A stretch of 64,000 bases of DNA. Origin: Pseudomonadota bacterium. Its GTDB lineage: Bacteria > Pseudomonadota > Alphaproteobacteria > Reyranellales > Reyranellaceae. Each line of letters opens with the position of its first letter. Positions within the stretch are counted from its first letter, which is position 1. The stretch lies in the NCBI GenBank assembly GCA_023386865.1, contig JAEWIV010000115.1, forward strand, positions 1-64,000, read 5' to 3'. Below are positions 51,594 through 61,296 of the stretch, one piece after another. A program made the position numbers and the translations under genes. Below the pieces are notes generated by a model. It searched no databases. It saw only the letters and a program-made list of their open reading frames with translations, and was not told the DNA's origin.

Positions 51594-52868
51594 TTACAGT
51601 TGCATGTTTCTTTTGAGGTTCGCGCGCTTGAGGTGAGCGCGGCGCGCGTCGGCCTGGTGGGCGCGGCGCCACAGTGACCACGCGATGATGTGGGTGGGTT
51701 GGATGCGCCGTTGAGCAAGCTTCCCGGAGATGCGGCGGATTTCCTGGATCGACCAGCGGATCAGGAACGCTTGGTCCGAAGACGCGGCAGCGTTTTTTGA
51801 GCGGCACGGCATTGGCGTGATGACGGATGACGGCCATCATGGCGAAGGCGAGCATGGCGAGCGAGACATGGCGATGCCAGCCATGCCAGGAGCGGGTTTC
51901 GTTGTGATCGAGACCGAGTTCGTTCTTGGCGGCTTCGAAGCTGTCTTCGATGGCCCAGCGATGACCTTCCACCGAGACCAGCTTTTCCATGGACGCGCCC
52001 TTGGAGCACCAGGTGGAGAAGAAAGCGAGCTCGCTGTCGGCGATGCTGCGGCGGATCATGAGTCCCCGTGTCCACTTGCCCTTGAGGGCGCTGTTGTATT
52101 CGCCGGCATGGATCGGCCAGTTCGAGACAAGCCCAGTCGTGCAGGCGCGGTCCTTTGGTTCCTTCGCCGGACGACAAGCGCCGCCAGGCGTTCTTGGGGA
52201 GGGCTTGCGCAATCTTCGCCGCGGTGCCCCGAACAAATTGCTTCTTGCCCCAAGAGTTGAATACATGGTTGGCGGCAACACCCAGAACGTAACCCTTGCC
52301 CGCCTAGCGGAGCATCGTCTCGATGTCGCCCGTGCCATACACGCTGTCCGCTGCAACGAAGGAGAACGGCACCCTGGCGGCGATGGCGCGTGCAATCATC
52401 CGGCGCGCAATCTGCGGCTTGGTCGCAAAGTCCACACCCTCCGGCACATGCGCCGCCTTCAGTCGCTCGGGATCGTCCGTCCATTCTTTCGGCAAATAAA
52501 GCGCCCGGTCGATGAAGGCATGGCCGTGGCGCGACACGTAGGAGGCGAACACGCCGATCTGGCAATTGGTGATCTTGCCCGCCGAGCCCGTGTACTGACG
52601 CGCAACTCCGCACGAGGCTTTGCCCTGCTTCAGAAAGCCGGTCTCATCGATGACCAAGACTGCTTCCTCGTCGGCCAGCGTTTCCAGCGCGTAATCTCGC
52701 ACGATGTCGTGCAGCGCATCGGCGTCCCACTGGCCGCGGCCCAGGATCGCCTGTTGCCGCCACGGGCCGGGATCGCCCGCCGCCTCCGCCCGCATCCAGC
52801 CCGTCTTGCGCGGCTCGCTCCCCAACAGCCCGTCCAGAAACTGTCCCGAGGGCTCGCCAATAGGCCGC
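51594..52868 (-). mobile_element. Degenerate IS701-family insertion sequence (transposase pseudogene)
   Basis: A DDE transposase of the IS701 type in several frames. Frame 1 (52868 to 52304) holds EPRKTGWMRAEAAGD, VLVIDETGFLKQGKASCG, ARQYTGSAGKITNCQIGVFA and FVAADSVYGTGDIE, then an in-frame TAG. Reading resumes as AGKGYVLGVAANHVFNSWG, shifts near 52120 to EYNSALKGKWTRGL and RWAIEDSFEAAKNELGLDHN, shifts again near 51800 to LIRWSIQEIRRI and ends AHLKRANLKRNMQL at 51594. The N-terminus is truncated exactly at the panC stop codon. No intact terminal repeats found. Inactive. Confidence 0.9.
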
Positions 52869-53717
52869 TCAAACCGCGACGTTGTCGATCAGCCGAGTGC
52901 GGCCAAGCCGGGCCGCCGCTGCAATCCGCGCCGGGCCGGCGACACGTTCGATCGGCGCGAGGCTTTCAGCATCGACGACATCGAAGTACTCGACCTTGTC
53001 GAATCCTGCGGCAAGCAGCGCCTGCGCCGACTCCGCGGCCGCCTTGGCGCACGGCGTGCGGCCGTCCCGTACATTGGCCGCGAGCGCCGTGAGCTCGCGA
53101 TACATCGCAATGGCAATCTTGCGTTCTTGGGGTGAGAGGTAGCGGTTGCGCGACGACATGGCGAGCCCATCGGGCTCGCGGATGGTCGGCATGCCTATGA
53201 TCTCGATGGGCATGGCAAGATCGTGCGCCATGCGCTTCAGCACCTGGAGCTGCTGATAGTCCTTCTCGCCAAAGTAGCCGCGGTCGGGCATGGCCATTAT
53301 CAGGAACTTGCACACGACAGTGGCGACGCCCTGGAAGTGGCCAGGCCTGAAGGGCCCGCACAGCCCCTCGGTCAGGCCAGCCACCATCACGGTCGTGAGC
53401 TGCGGGCCCGGGTACATCTCCTCCACACCAGGCGCATAAGCGATACGGCAGCCCGCCGCCTCAAGCTTGGCGAAGTCGCCCGCCTCGTCGCGCGGATAGG
53501 CGGCGAAATCCTCGTTCGGTCCAAACTGCGTCGGATTGACGAAGATCGAGGCGACCGGCACGTCGCCGCGATCGAGCGCACCCTGCACCAAGCTCGTATG
53601 GCCCTCGTGCAGCGCGCCCATGGTCGGGATCATGCCGATAGTGCGGCCGGCAGCACGGAACTCGCCGACCGCATGGCGCAGATCGGCAACGGTCCGAACG
53701 ACGGTGAGATCTTTCAT
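52869..53717 (-). CDS. panC: Pantothenate synthetase
   Basis: A 282-residue PanC, normal length. The ATP-binding HxGH is in MGALHEGHTSL (His37, His40), VNPTQFGPNEDF is the pantoate region, GYFGEKDYQQLQVLKRM and the KMSKS-like MSSRNRYLS follow. It joins pantoate and beta-alanine using ATP. ATG 53717 has GAGG nine bases upstream; an ATG at 53726 is too close. The C-terminus LGRTRLIDNV is intact though the IS remnant begins at its stop codon. No panB or panD lies next to it. Confidence 0.97.
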   Translation of the reverse strand: MKDLTVVRTVADLRHAVGEFRAAGRTIGMIPTMGALHEGHTSLVQGALDRGDVPVASIFVNPTQFGPNEDFAAYPRDEAGDFAKLEAAGCRIAYAPGVEEMYPGPQLTTVMVAGLTEGLCGPFRPGHFQGVATVVCKFLIMAMPDRGYFGEKDYQQLQVLKRMAHDLAMPIEIIGMPTIREPDGLAMSSRNRYLSPQERKIAIAMYRELTALAANVRDGRTPCAKAAAESAQALLAAGFDKVEYFDVVDAESLAPIERVAGPARIAAAARLGRTRLIDNVAV

Positions 53718-53792
53718 GCCGTCCATCCTCGTACGCTACGCCCGTAGGGGCATGCCGTTCGGTCCTGTCGCCTAGCCCGTCCGAGGACGACG

Positions 53793-55472
53793 TTAGCTCA
53801 CGGCGTTGCCGCCCCTTGCCAGCAGCGCGCCGGACAAGGGTGGCGCCGCGGAGGTGAGGACGATCCCCTCGTAGCCTTTCTGCGCGACCTCGGTGATGCG
53901 GGCCACGTACTTCGGAGAGCCGCCGTTGTAGACGAAGTAGCGGATCCTGCCGTGCTCGTGGCCGGGGACGTTCGAGTTGTAGCCGGTGAACCAGGACTTG
54001 GCCTTCCGCATCAGCATCGTCGCGTACATCTGCGTGACGTGGGCGGTCCAGCTTTCTTCCGCTTCGCGCGTCGCCTCGGCGCGTATGTAGCCGTGCTCCC
54101 ACATATGCTCGAGCAGGTCGGTGCACCAGTTGACGCCGGTCTCAATGCCACGCGGGTAGTTGGTCGAGGCGGAGCCGCTCTGCGGCCCCGCCGGCATCAG
54201 AAGATTCGGGAAGCCATGGATGAGCATCCCGAGGAACGTCGACGGTCCGTCCTTCCACTTGTCGCGCAGCGTCTCGCCATCGACACCCCGGATGTCGATG
54301 TGATCGAAGGCGCCGGTGATCGCATCGAAGCCCGTGGCGTAGACGACGATGTCGAAATCGTAGTCGCGCTCGGTGGTGCGCAGGCCGGTCTCGGTCACTC
54401 GCACGATCGGCGTCTCGCTGATGTCCACGAGGTGCACGTTGGGCCGGTTGTAGGCCTCGAAGTAATGGGTCTCCATCGGGACCCGCTGGACGCCAAAGCC
54501 GTGATCCCGGGGAATCAGCTTCTCCGCGACCACGGGGTCCTTCACCCGCCGGCGGATGCGGTCCGCGATGTATTCGGAGAACTCCGCGTTCGCTTCCTCG
54601 TTGGTGAAGATCTCGCGGAAGTTCCGCAGCCAGATCGCGAAGCCGGGTTGGTCGTAGAGCCGGTCCCAAAGCTTGCGCCGCTCCTCGCGCGAGACCTCGT
54701 AGAAGCCGCGCCGGTCCGGCTCGTGCTCGAAGCCGCCCGGCGTGCGTGCGCAGGTCGCGAAAATCTCGTCATAGCGCGCGCGGATATCGGCCATCTCCGC
54801 TTCGGAGATCGGCCCGTTGTTCAGCGGGGCGCTCCAGTTGGGCCGTCGCTGGAAGACCGTCAGCTCGCCGACCTTGTCGGCGATTTCGGCGATCATCTGA
54901 ATGCCCGTTGCGCCGGTGCCAATGACGGCAACGTTCTTGCCCGCCAGCTCGACCGGTTCGTGCGGCCAGTAGAAGGTATGGAACGAGCGGCCCTTGAAGC
55001 TATCCATGCCCTCGAATCGCGGCAGGGTTGGAATCGACAGCAGGCCCAGCGCCATGATCACGAACCGGCAGGTGAGTTCACGGCCATCCGCGATTTTCAG
55101 CCGCCAGAGATGGTGCGCCTCGTCGTAGTGCGCCGCCTCCACCTTCGCGTTGAACTGCATGTATTTGCGCAGGTCGAACTTTTCCGCGACATGGTTCAGA
55201 TAGCGCAGATTCTCCGGCTGGCCCGAGAACCGCTCCTTCCAGTGCCACTCGTTCAGCAATTCCTTCGAGAACGAGTAGCCATAGGTGTAGCTCTCCGAGT
55301 CGAACCGGGCACCGGGATACCGGTTCCAGTACCATGTCCCGCCGAGATCGGGCGCGGCCTCGAGCAGCATGGCGCGTACCCCAAGGTCGGCCAGCTGCTT
55401 GATCTGATAGATCCCGGCCACGCCGGCACCGATGATGATGACCTCATAGTCCGGTTCGCTCCTGTCCCTCAT
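53793..55472 (-). CDS. Baeyer-Villiger-type FAD monooxygenase 2
   Basis: A 559-residue type I BVMO-like enzyme: GAGVAG at 15-20, DLGGTWYWNRYPGARFD, signature FKGRSFHTFYW (159-169), second Rossmann GTGATG and the C-terminal ATGFD block. All cofactor motifs are intact. It converts ketones to esters or lactones, with NADPH. Its start overlaps the stop of the upstream paralogue by four bases (ATGA), so the two are made together. Confidence 0.94.
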   Translation of the reverse strand: MRDRSEPDYEVIIIGAGVAGIYQIKQLADLGVRAMLLEAAPDLGGTWYWNRYPGARFDSESYTYGYSFSKELLNEWHWKERFSGQPENLRYLNHVAEKFDLRKYMQFNAKVEAAHYDEAHHLWRLKIADGRELTCRFVIMALGLLSIPTLPRFEGMDSFKGRSFHTFYWPHEPVELAGKNVAVIGTGATGIQMIAEIADKVGELTVFQRRPNWSAPLNNGPISEAEMADIRARYDEIFATCARTPGGFEHEPDRRGFYEVSREERRKLWDRLYDQPGFAIWLRNFREIFTNEEANAEFSEYIADRIRRRVKDPVVAEKLIPRDHGFGVQRVPMETHYFEAYNRPNVHLVDISETPIVRVTETGLRTTERDYDFDIVVYATGFDAITGAFDHIDIRGVDGETLRDKWKDGPSTFLGMLIHGFPNLLMPAGPQSGSASTNYPRGIETGVNWCTDLLEHMWEHGYIRAEATREAEESWTAHVTQMYATMLMRKAKSWFTGYNSNVPGHEHGRIRYFVYNGGSPKYVARITEVAQKGYEGIVLTSAAPPLSGALLARGGNAVS

Positions 55473-57178
55473 TCTCCGCTCCTGTGCCGCCGCATTGACA
55501 AAGCCGGTGCCGCTGCTTCGGCTTCACGCACCGGCACCCTTTGCCGGGTCAACCTGAAGCCTTCGTACCCGCCCGCGGCGACGGCGTCGCAGCGCCGCTT
55601 GTAGGCGTCGAAGCCGCCGACATAGGGCATGAACACCCGCGGCTTGCCCGGGATGTTGGCACCGAGATACCAGGAGTTGGCGCGCGGGTAGAGCGTACCG
55701 TCGGCCACGGCATTGACGTGCCGCACCCAGGCGGCTTCGGCCTCGACCGTCGGTTCGATGCGATGGAGGCCATGTCGGCGCATGTGATCGAGGCAGCCGG
55801 CGATCCAGTCGGTGTGCTGCTCGATCGCGGCGATCATCTGCGTCTTCACGCCAGGGCTGCCCGGGCCGGTGACGATGAACATATTGGGGAAACCGGCAAC
55901 CATCAGCCCGAGATAGGTCACCGGGCCACCGGCCCATCTGTCCGCCAGCGTGGCGCCGCCGGTGGTGCGGATGTCGATCTCGCGCAGCGCGCCCGTCATG
56001 GCATCGAAGCCGGTGGCGAAGACGATGGCGTCCAGTTCGTACGCCACGCCGCCGGCGGTACGCAGGCCGTTCGGTGTGATCTCCAGGATTGGATCGCTAC
56101 GCACGTCGACGAGCGTGACGTTGTCGCGATTGTAGGTCTCGTAGTAACCGGTATCGAGGCACAGCCGCTTGGTTCCGATCGGATGATCCTTCGGCGACAG
56201 CAGTTCAGCCGTCCTGGGGTCCTTGACGATGCTGCGGATCTTCTCGCGCACGAACTCCGACGCGGTGTCGTTGGCTTCCTTGTTCACCAGCAGGTCGGTG
56301 TAGGTGTAGAGGAAACTGATGCTACCGCCTTCCTGCCACTTGGCTTCGTAGGCGGCGCGGCGCTCCTCGGGTGTCGCTTGCAGCGCCGACTTGGTCGGCT
56401 TCGGATAGCCGGCGATGGCGAATGGTGTGTCGTAGGCGGCGCGGCGGCGGTCCGGATACTCGGCCTTGTGCCGGCGCTCGCGCTCCGGATCCATCGGCGC
56501 GTTGCGCGCCGGCAGGCTGAAGTTCGCCGTGCGCTGGAAGACATGCAGGTGACTCGCCTGCCGGGCGATGATCGGGATCATCTGGATGCCCGACGAGCCG
56601 GTGCCGATGACCCCGACTCGCTGGCCGCCGAAATCGACGCCCTCATGCGGCCAGAGCCCGGAGTGGTACCACTTGCCCCGGAAGTCGCGTAGGCCCCTGA
56701 ATTCGGGCACGCGCGGCGTCGACAGGTTGCCGGCGGCCATGATGCAGAAATGCGCCCGCACGACATCAGCGCTATCCGTCGTCAAAGTCCACTCGTTGGC
56801 TTCGCTGTCGAACAGCGCCGACGTCACGCGGGTGTTCAGCTGCACATCACGGCGCAGATCGAAGCGATCGGCGACGTGATTGATGTAGCGCAGGATTTCT
56901 GGCTGGGTGCCGTAGCGTTCCGGCCATTTCCAGGCCTGCTGCAGGTCGTCAGAGAAAGAGTAGGAGTACTCGAGGCTTTCGACGTCGCAGCGCGCGCCGG
57001 GATAGCGGTTCCAGAACCAGGTGCCGCCAATGTCGGAGCCGGCCTCGAAAGCGCGCACGCGCAGGCCCATGCCGCGCAGGCGGTGGATGGCGTACAGCCC
57101 GGCCAGTCCGCCCCCGACGATGGCGACGTCTAGTCGGGTCAAGGTACGCCCCTCAGGAAGGGTTGACGCGTCGGGCAT
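55469..57178 (-). CDS. Baeyer-Villiger-type FAD monooxygenase 3
   Basis: A 569-residue BVMO-like enzyme: GGGLAG near 22-27, DIGGTWFWNRYPGARCD, signature FRGKWYHSGLW (166-176), second Rossmann GTGSSG and FATGFDAMTG. ATG 57178 has GGAGG at ideal distance; a longer frame to 57253 crosses a candidate operator. It is a relative of the downstream enzyme but different enough to suggest distinct substrates or sequential steps. Cyclohexanone- and steroid-type monooxygenases share this layout. Confidence 0.94.
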   Translation of the reverse strand: MPDASTLPEGRTLTRLDVAIVGGGLAGLYAIHRLRGMGLRVRAFEAGSDIGGTWFWNRYPGARCDVESLEYSYSFSDDLQQAWKWPERYGTQPEILRYINHVADRFDLRRDVQLNTRVTSALFDSEANEWTLTTDSADVVRAHFCIMAAGNLSTPRVPEFRGLRDFRGKWYHSGLWPHEGVDFGGQRVGVIGTGSSGIQMIPIIARQASHLHVFQRTANFSLPARNAPMDPERERRHKAEYPDRRRAAYDTPFAIAGYPKPTKSALQATPEERRAAYEAKWQEGGSISFLYTYTDLLVNKEANDTASEFVREKIRSIVKDPRTAELLSPKDHPIGTKRLCLDTGYYETYNRDNVTLVDVRSDPILEITPNGLRTAGGVAYELDAIVFATGFDAMTGALREIDIRTTGGATLADRWAGGPVTYLGLMVAGFPNMFIVTGPGSPGVKTQMIAAIEQHTDWIAGCLDHMRRHGLHRIEPTVEAEAAWVRHVNAVADGTLYPRANSWYLGANIPGKPRVFMPYVGGFDAYKRRCDAVAAGGYEGFRLTRQRVPVREAEAAAPALSMRRHRSGE

Positions 57179-57238
57179 ACCGGATCCTCCGAGGGTTACA
57201 TCCCGCGCATCACTGCGTTCGCGGGACCTTGTACCATA

Positions 57239-57252
57239 TGAACGATCATTCA
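57239..57252. promoter_or_regulatory. TetR-like operator upstream of the BVMO pair
   Basis: TGAACGATCATTCA is a 14-bp near-palindrome (TGAAyGATCrTTCA) in an AT-rich patch 60 nt before the BVMO start codon. Sites of this form are typical for TetR-family repressors. No TetR gene lies in the window, so the regulator would act from elsewhere. Confidence 0.45.
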
Positions 57253-57389
57253 TTAGAATTTATATTAGCGCCCGCAGCGAGGTGGCGCTACTCGGCTGAC
57301 GCATGGCAGCACAGCGCTATGTTGCAGGGCGCCACGACACGTTCCGGATCGGCCGGCCGCGTCACCCGCCCCAGCTCCATTGAAGGTGC

Positions 57390-57969
57390 GACACGCGGCG
57401 CCAATCCCGAGGCGGCGCAGCAGTTCCTCCAAGAAGCCTCCCTCGATCGATCGGCACCACCGAGACATAGCGCCCGTCGATGCGTTCGTAGCAGTCGTAA
57501 TCGGGAGCGCAGCCGCCATAGTCGCCGATCAGGTTAGACGGCGGCAAAGGCGGTGGGCCTTGCGTCCGATATGATGCAGCGCACCGGTCAGCGCGATGTA
57601 GTTGAGATCATGCCCGGCGGGCATGAACGACCCCTCCTGCCCCCAACCCGTCATGCGCCCGTAGGCAAGTCGCGGATTGCACGCGAGGCAGTCCGCAGGC
57701 CCGAGGCCGAGCCGCTCAGCGACACCAGGACGGAAAGCTTCGGTGAGCGCATCGGCCTCGGCCACGGGCGGCAGCGCGAGTCCGCGTGCGGGCGGTTGCT
57801 TAAAGTCAAGCGCTAGGGTCCGCCGCCCGCACAGGGTGAGGTTGTACTGAGCGGCCGGCCAATCGATACGCAGCACGGTGGCGCCCGTGTCGGCCAGCAG
57901 CGTAGCCGCCATAGGCCGCGGGCCGATGCCCGCAAGTTCAATCACCTTCAAACTAGCCAGTGGACCCAT
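57390..57969 (-). pseudogene. CaiB/BaiF CoA-transferase (alpha-methylacyl-CoA racemase-like), truncated and frameshifted
   Basis: The N-terminal part is intact from ATG 57969: [36 protein letters not shown] and [16 protein letters not shown], then reading stops at 57529. Downstream pieces in other frames match later parts of the family: NLIGDYGG fused directly to CAPDYDCYERIDGRYVSV and then GFLEELLRRLG. The middle of the protein is therefore deleted and two frameshifts are present. The catalytic Asp of [11 protein letters not shown] remains, but the protein cannot be complete. Confidence 0.85.
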
Positions 57970-58175
57970 GATTTCCTCCTGTGCTTGGCAGAGCTCCCCC
58001 CGCCCACCACCGATCGGCGAGTTTCGAAGCGACGTTCAGCAGGAACCCACCGAGCGGGCTTCTTGCCGTGAAGTCGGGGCCTTTGACAGCGACCGCACGT
58101 CGCGTTCAGCATGCCGAACAACGTACCGGATACGGCGCACCCGCCGCGGCCAGTCACAACGAGGAGGAAACGGGC

Positions 58176-59327
58176 GTGTCCTTTACCCTGACCGAGGAGC
58201 AACGCCAGGTCCGAGACCTGGTGCGTCGCGTCGCGCGCGAACGCGTGGCGCCGCGCGCCGCCGCCATCGACGCCAGCGGCGAATACCCGCAGGACATGTT
58301 CGACCTGCTGCGCGAGCTCGGCCTGTTCACCCTGCCCTTCCCACCCGAATGTGGTGGCTTGGGCAGCACGCTCGCGGGCTGCCTCGCGGTCGAGGAGCTG
58401 GGCCGGGTGTGCTATAATATTGGCTATCTGCTGGTTGTGCAGTGGGTGCCGCTTGGCACCATCCTCGCCGGCGGGACGCCCGAGCAGAAGGCGCGGTTGC
58501 TCCCCCGCCTCGCCTCTGGCGCGCTGCGCGCCGCCTTCTCGCTGATCGAACCGCAATCCGGCTCCGACGTCGCCGGCATCCGCACCCGCGCGCGATCCGA
58601 CGGCGACGGCTTCGTGCTGAACGGCGGCAAGATCTGGTGCACCAACGCCGCGGTGTCGGACTTCGCTCTGGTCGGCGCGCGGCTCGAGCGCGACGATGGC
58701 CCAGGTGAGGTCAATTTCTTCATCGTCGAACGTGACCGCCCGGGCTTCCGCGTCGGCCGCAAGGAGGAGAAAATGGGCGCCCGCGGCGTCCCTTCCTCGG
58801 CGCTGTTCTTCGACGACGTGCGGCTGCCGAAGGAGAACCTGCTCGGCGGCGGCGCGGGCGGCTTCCGCTCGGTGATGGAGGCGCTGAACAAGTCCCGTCC
58901 CATCGTCGCCGCCCGCGCGGTCGGGCTGGCGCAGGGCGCGATGGACCACGCGATCGAGTTCGCGCGCGGCCGCCGCGCCTTCGGCGAGACCGTCTCAAAC
59001 TACCAGGGCATCCGCTGGATGATCGCCGACATGGCGATCCAGATCGAGGCGGCGCGGCAGCTCACCTACGCCGCGGCGGCGGCGGTGGATGCCGGCAAGA
59101 CGGGTCCCGAGATGGCGAGCCTCGCCGCCTCGGCTAAGTGCTTCGCCAGTGACGTAGCGATGAAGGTAGCGACCGACGCGGTGCAGATATTCGGTGCTTC
59201 CGGCATCTCGAACGAGTTCCCGATCAACCGCTATTTTCGAGATGCGAAGGTGGTGCAGATCATCGAAGGAACCAACCAGATTCAGCGCAATATCGTGGCG
59301 CGCAATCTCATCGGCAAGGCGGAGTGA
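58176..59327 (+). CDS. Acyl-CoA dehydrogenase
   Basis: A 383-residue acyl-CoA dehydrogenase from GTG 58176, which has GAGGAGGAAA upstream. Blocks: SLIEPQSGSDVAGI, FVLNGGKIWCTNA, GRRAFGETVSNYQGIRWMIADM, and IIEGTNQIQRNIVAR, whose Glu is the catalytic base. It starts a plus-strand beta-oxidation operon. The longer frame back to 57981 has no similarity. Confidence 0.93.
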   Translation: MSFTLTEEQRQVRDLVRRVARERVAPRAAAIDASGEYPQDMFDLLRELGLFTLPFPPECGGLGSTLAGCLAVEELGRVCYNIGYLLVVQWVPLGTILAGGTPEQKARLLPRLASGALRAAFSLIEPQSGSDVAGIRTRARSDGDGFVLNGGKIWCTNAAVSDFALVGARLERDDGPGEVNFFIVERDRPGFRVGRKEEKMGARGVPSSALFFDDVRLPKENLLGGGAGGFRSVMEALNKSRPIVAARAVGLAQGAMDHAIEFARGRRAFGETVSNYQGIRWMIADMAIQIEAARQLTYAAAAAVDAGKTGPEMASLAASAKCFASDVAMKVATDAVQIFGASGISNEFPINRYFRDAKVVQIIEGTNQIQRNIVARNLIGKAE

Positions 59328-59332
59328 CGAGC

Positions 59333-59817
59333 ATGGCCAAGGACGCGGTCGGGCTGCCCTATGTGGGCCTCTGCTGCGAGGATCTGACGATTAGGCGACG
59401 CTTTCGTACCATCGGTCGTACGGTGACCGAGGCCGACATCGTGAACTTCATCAACTGTATCGGCACGGCCGAGGTGCTGTTCATGAGCCTCGACTTCCTG
59501 GCCCGCGAGAGCGACATCAACGGCCGGGTCGCCCCCGGCGCGCTCGGTTACACCTTCGCCGAGGGACTGCCGATGCAGGCCACCCTGCCGCACACTGGCT
59601 TCGCCTTCCTCGGCTTGGACCTGAAGATCGAGCACCCGCTCTTCGCCAGCGACACCATCCATGTCAAGCTCGAGGTGATCGAGGCGCGGCTGTCGCAGAG
59701 TCGCCCCGGCGCGGCCTCGTGCGCACGCGCAACCGCGTCGTCAAGCAGTACGGCACCGTGGTTTTCACCCACACGCCGTTGCGCACGGTCAAGTGTCGTG
59801 GCGCCGGCGGGGCCTGA
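59333..59817 (+). pseudogene. MaoC-like dehydratase with C-terminal frameshift
   Basis: A hot-dog dehydratase like that at 4601-5071. Intact from ATG 59333 (RTVTEADIVNFINCIG, RVAPGALGYTFAEGL, KLEVIEARLSQ) to about 59700. The family C-terminus GLVRTRNRVVKQYGTVVFTH then continues in another frame and would end at TGA 59815-59817; the original frame instead runs on as low-complexity sequence to 59824. A one-base deletion around 59700 explains this. It may be a natural frameshift or a sequencing error, since the gene sits in an otherwise healthy operon. Confidence 0.8.
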
Positions 59818-59820
59818 GGC

Positions 59821-61029
59821 GTGAGCGAGGCGGGCGGCGGGCCGCTGGCCGGCGTCAGGGTGATCGACCTGACGAGCGCCGTGCTCGGCCCGGTGGCGAC
59901 GCAAATCCTCGGCGACATGGGCGCTGAGGTGGTGAAGGTAGAGCCGCCGCAGGGCGACACCATGCGCCAGGTCGGCCCGACGCGCGGGAGCGACATGGCG
60001 GTGATGTTCCTCAACATCAACCGCAACAAGCGCAGCGTCGTGCTCGACCTGAAGCGGGAACAGGCGCGTCGCGCGCTGCTGCGGCTTATCGACGGCGCCG
60101 ACGTGCTCGTGCACAACATGCGGGTCGGCGCCGCTGAGCGGCTCGGCCTCTCCTATGCCGCGCTGGCGCCGCGCAACCCGCGGCTCATCCACGCCAGCGC
60201 CACCGGCTTCCGTAAGGATGGGCGGCATCGAGACCGCCCGGCCTTCGACGACGTGATCCAGGGTATGAGCGGCCTCGCCGCGCTGAACGCCATGCGCGAC
60301 GGTGGCGAGCCTCGCTACGTGCCGAGCGCCATCGCCGACAAGTTCTGCGGGCATGTCCTCGCCTCCGCCGTCGCCATGGCGCTCTACCGGCGCGAACGCA
60401 CCGGCCGGGGCCAGGAGGTGCATGTGCCGATGCTCGAGACCATGATCTCCTTCAACCTTGCCGAGCATCTCTGGGGCGGGGTGCTGGACGACCCCTCCCT
60501 CGGCCTCGGCTATGGGCGCATGTTCACACCCTATCGGCGGCCCTACCCGACCAGCGACGGCCATTTGTGCCTGATGGCCAATTCCGACGACCAGTGGCAA
60601 CGGCTGCTGGCCGCGCTCGGGCGGCCGGACCTCGCTGAGGATTCGCGTTTCGCCCGCCTCGCGCAGCGCGCGGTCAACATCGGCGCCCTCTATGCGATCG
60701 TCGAGGAGGTGATGCGCACCCGCAGTACCGCCGAGTGGCAGGCGCGCCTCGATGCTGCCGACGTGCCGAACGGGCCGGTTCATGGCCTCGCCGACCTGCT
60801 GGAGGACGACTACCTCGCCGAGACCGGCTTTTTCCGGCGCGTCGAGCACCCTTCAGAAGGGCGGATGCTGGTGACGGCAGTGCCCGTGGATTTCTCCGAA
60901 TCGCCCGGCGCGGTGCGCCTGCTGCCGCCGCGCCTCGGCGAGCACACGGAGAAGGTGCTGCGTGAGGCGGGGCTGTCGGAGGCAGAGATCTGCGATCTCA
61001 TCGGACGGGAAACCACCGGCGGCCAATGA
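59821..61029 (+). CDS. CaiB/BaiF family CoA transferase, GTG start
   Basis: A 402-residue class III CoA transferase. Opening GVRVIDLTSAVLGPVATQILGDMGAEVVKVE, the catalytic Asp in PAFDDVIQGMSGL and the block GRGQEVHVPMLETMISF are intact. It moves CoA between carboxylates, likely activating the cluster's substrate. GTG 59821 sits three bases after the corrected stop of the MaoC gene. Confidence 0.92.
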   Translation: MSEAGGGPLAGVRVIDLTSAVLGPVATQILGDMGAEVVKVEPPQGDTMRQVGPTRGSDMAVMFLNINRNKRSVVLDLKREQARRALLRLIDGADVLVHNMRVGAAERLGLSYAALAPRNPRLIHASATGFRKDGRHRDRPAFDDVIQGMSGLAALNAMRDGGEPRYVPSAIADKFCGHVLASAVAMALYRRERTGRGQEVHVPMLETMISFNLAEHLWGGVLDDPSLGLGYGRMFTPYRRPYPTSDGHLCLMANSDDQWQRLLAALGRPDLAEDSRFARLAQRAVNIGALYAIVEEVMRTRSTAEWQARLDAADVPNGPVHGLADLLEDDYLAETGFFRRVEHPSEGRMLVTAVPVDFSESPGAVRLLPPRLGEHTEKVLREAGLSEAEICDLIGRETTGGQ

Positions 61030-61071
61030 CACGCGGCCGCCGCCGGCAGGCCGGACAGAGACGGAAGTCAC

Positions 61072-61296
61072 ATGTATCGAAGCGGCCCGATCGGCATGGG
61101 ACTCTCGCTGACGGGAGCCATGGCTGGCGCAAGCGCCCCGGAGCGCCTCCTGCGCCTGGCGGGGGTTCGTCCCGGGCGGCCCAACCGACATGTCGGCCGC
61201 CGCTTCGCCGAGAAGCTTGGGGCCCAGTTCGGCCAGCCGGCGGTGGTGGTGGTGGAAACCCGCACCGGCGCGAGCAGCTCGGTCGGCGGGTGTCAG
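61072..61296 (+). pseudogene. Remnant of a Bug-family receptor gene
   Basis: A short piece resembling the mature start of Bug/TctC receptors: a GGPTD-like segment in one frame followed in another by RFAEKLGAQFGQPAVVVVETRTGAS, then SVGG. Everything after about residue 75 is missing; the sequence runs into the stop of the convergent OB-fold gene. A 5' fragment left after deletion. Confidence 0.6.
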
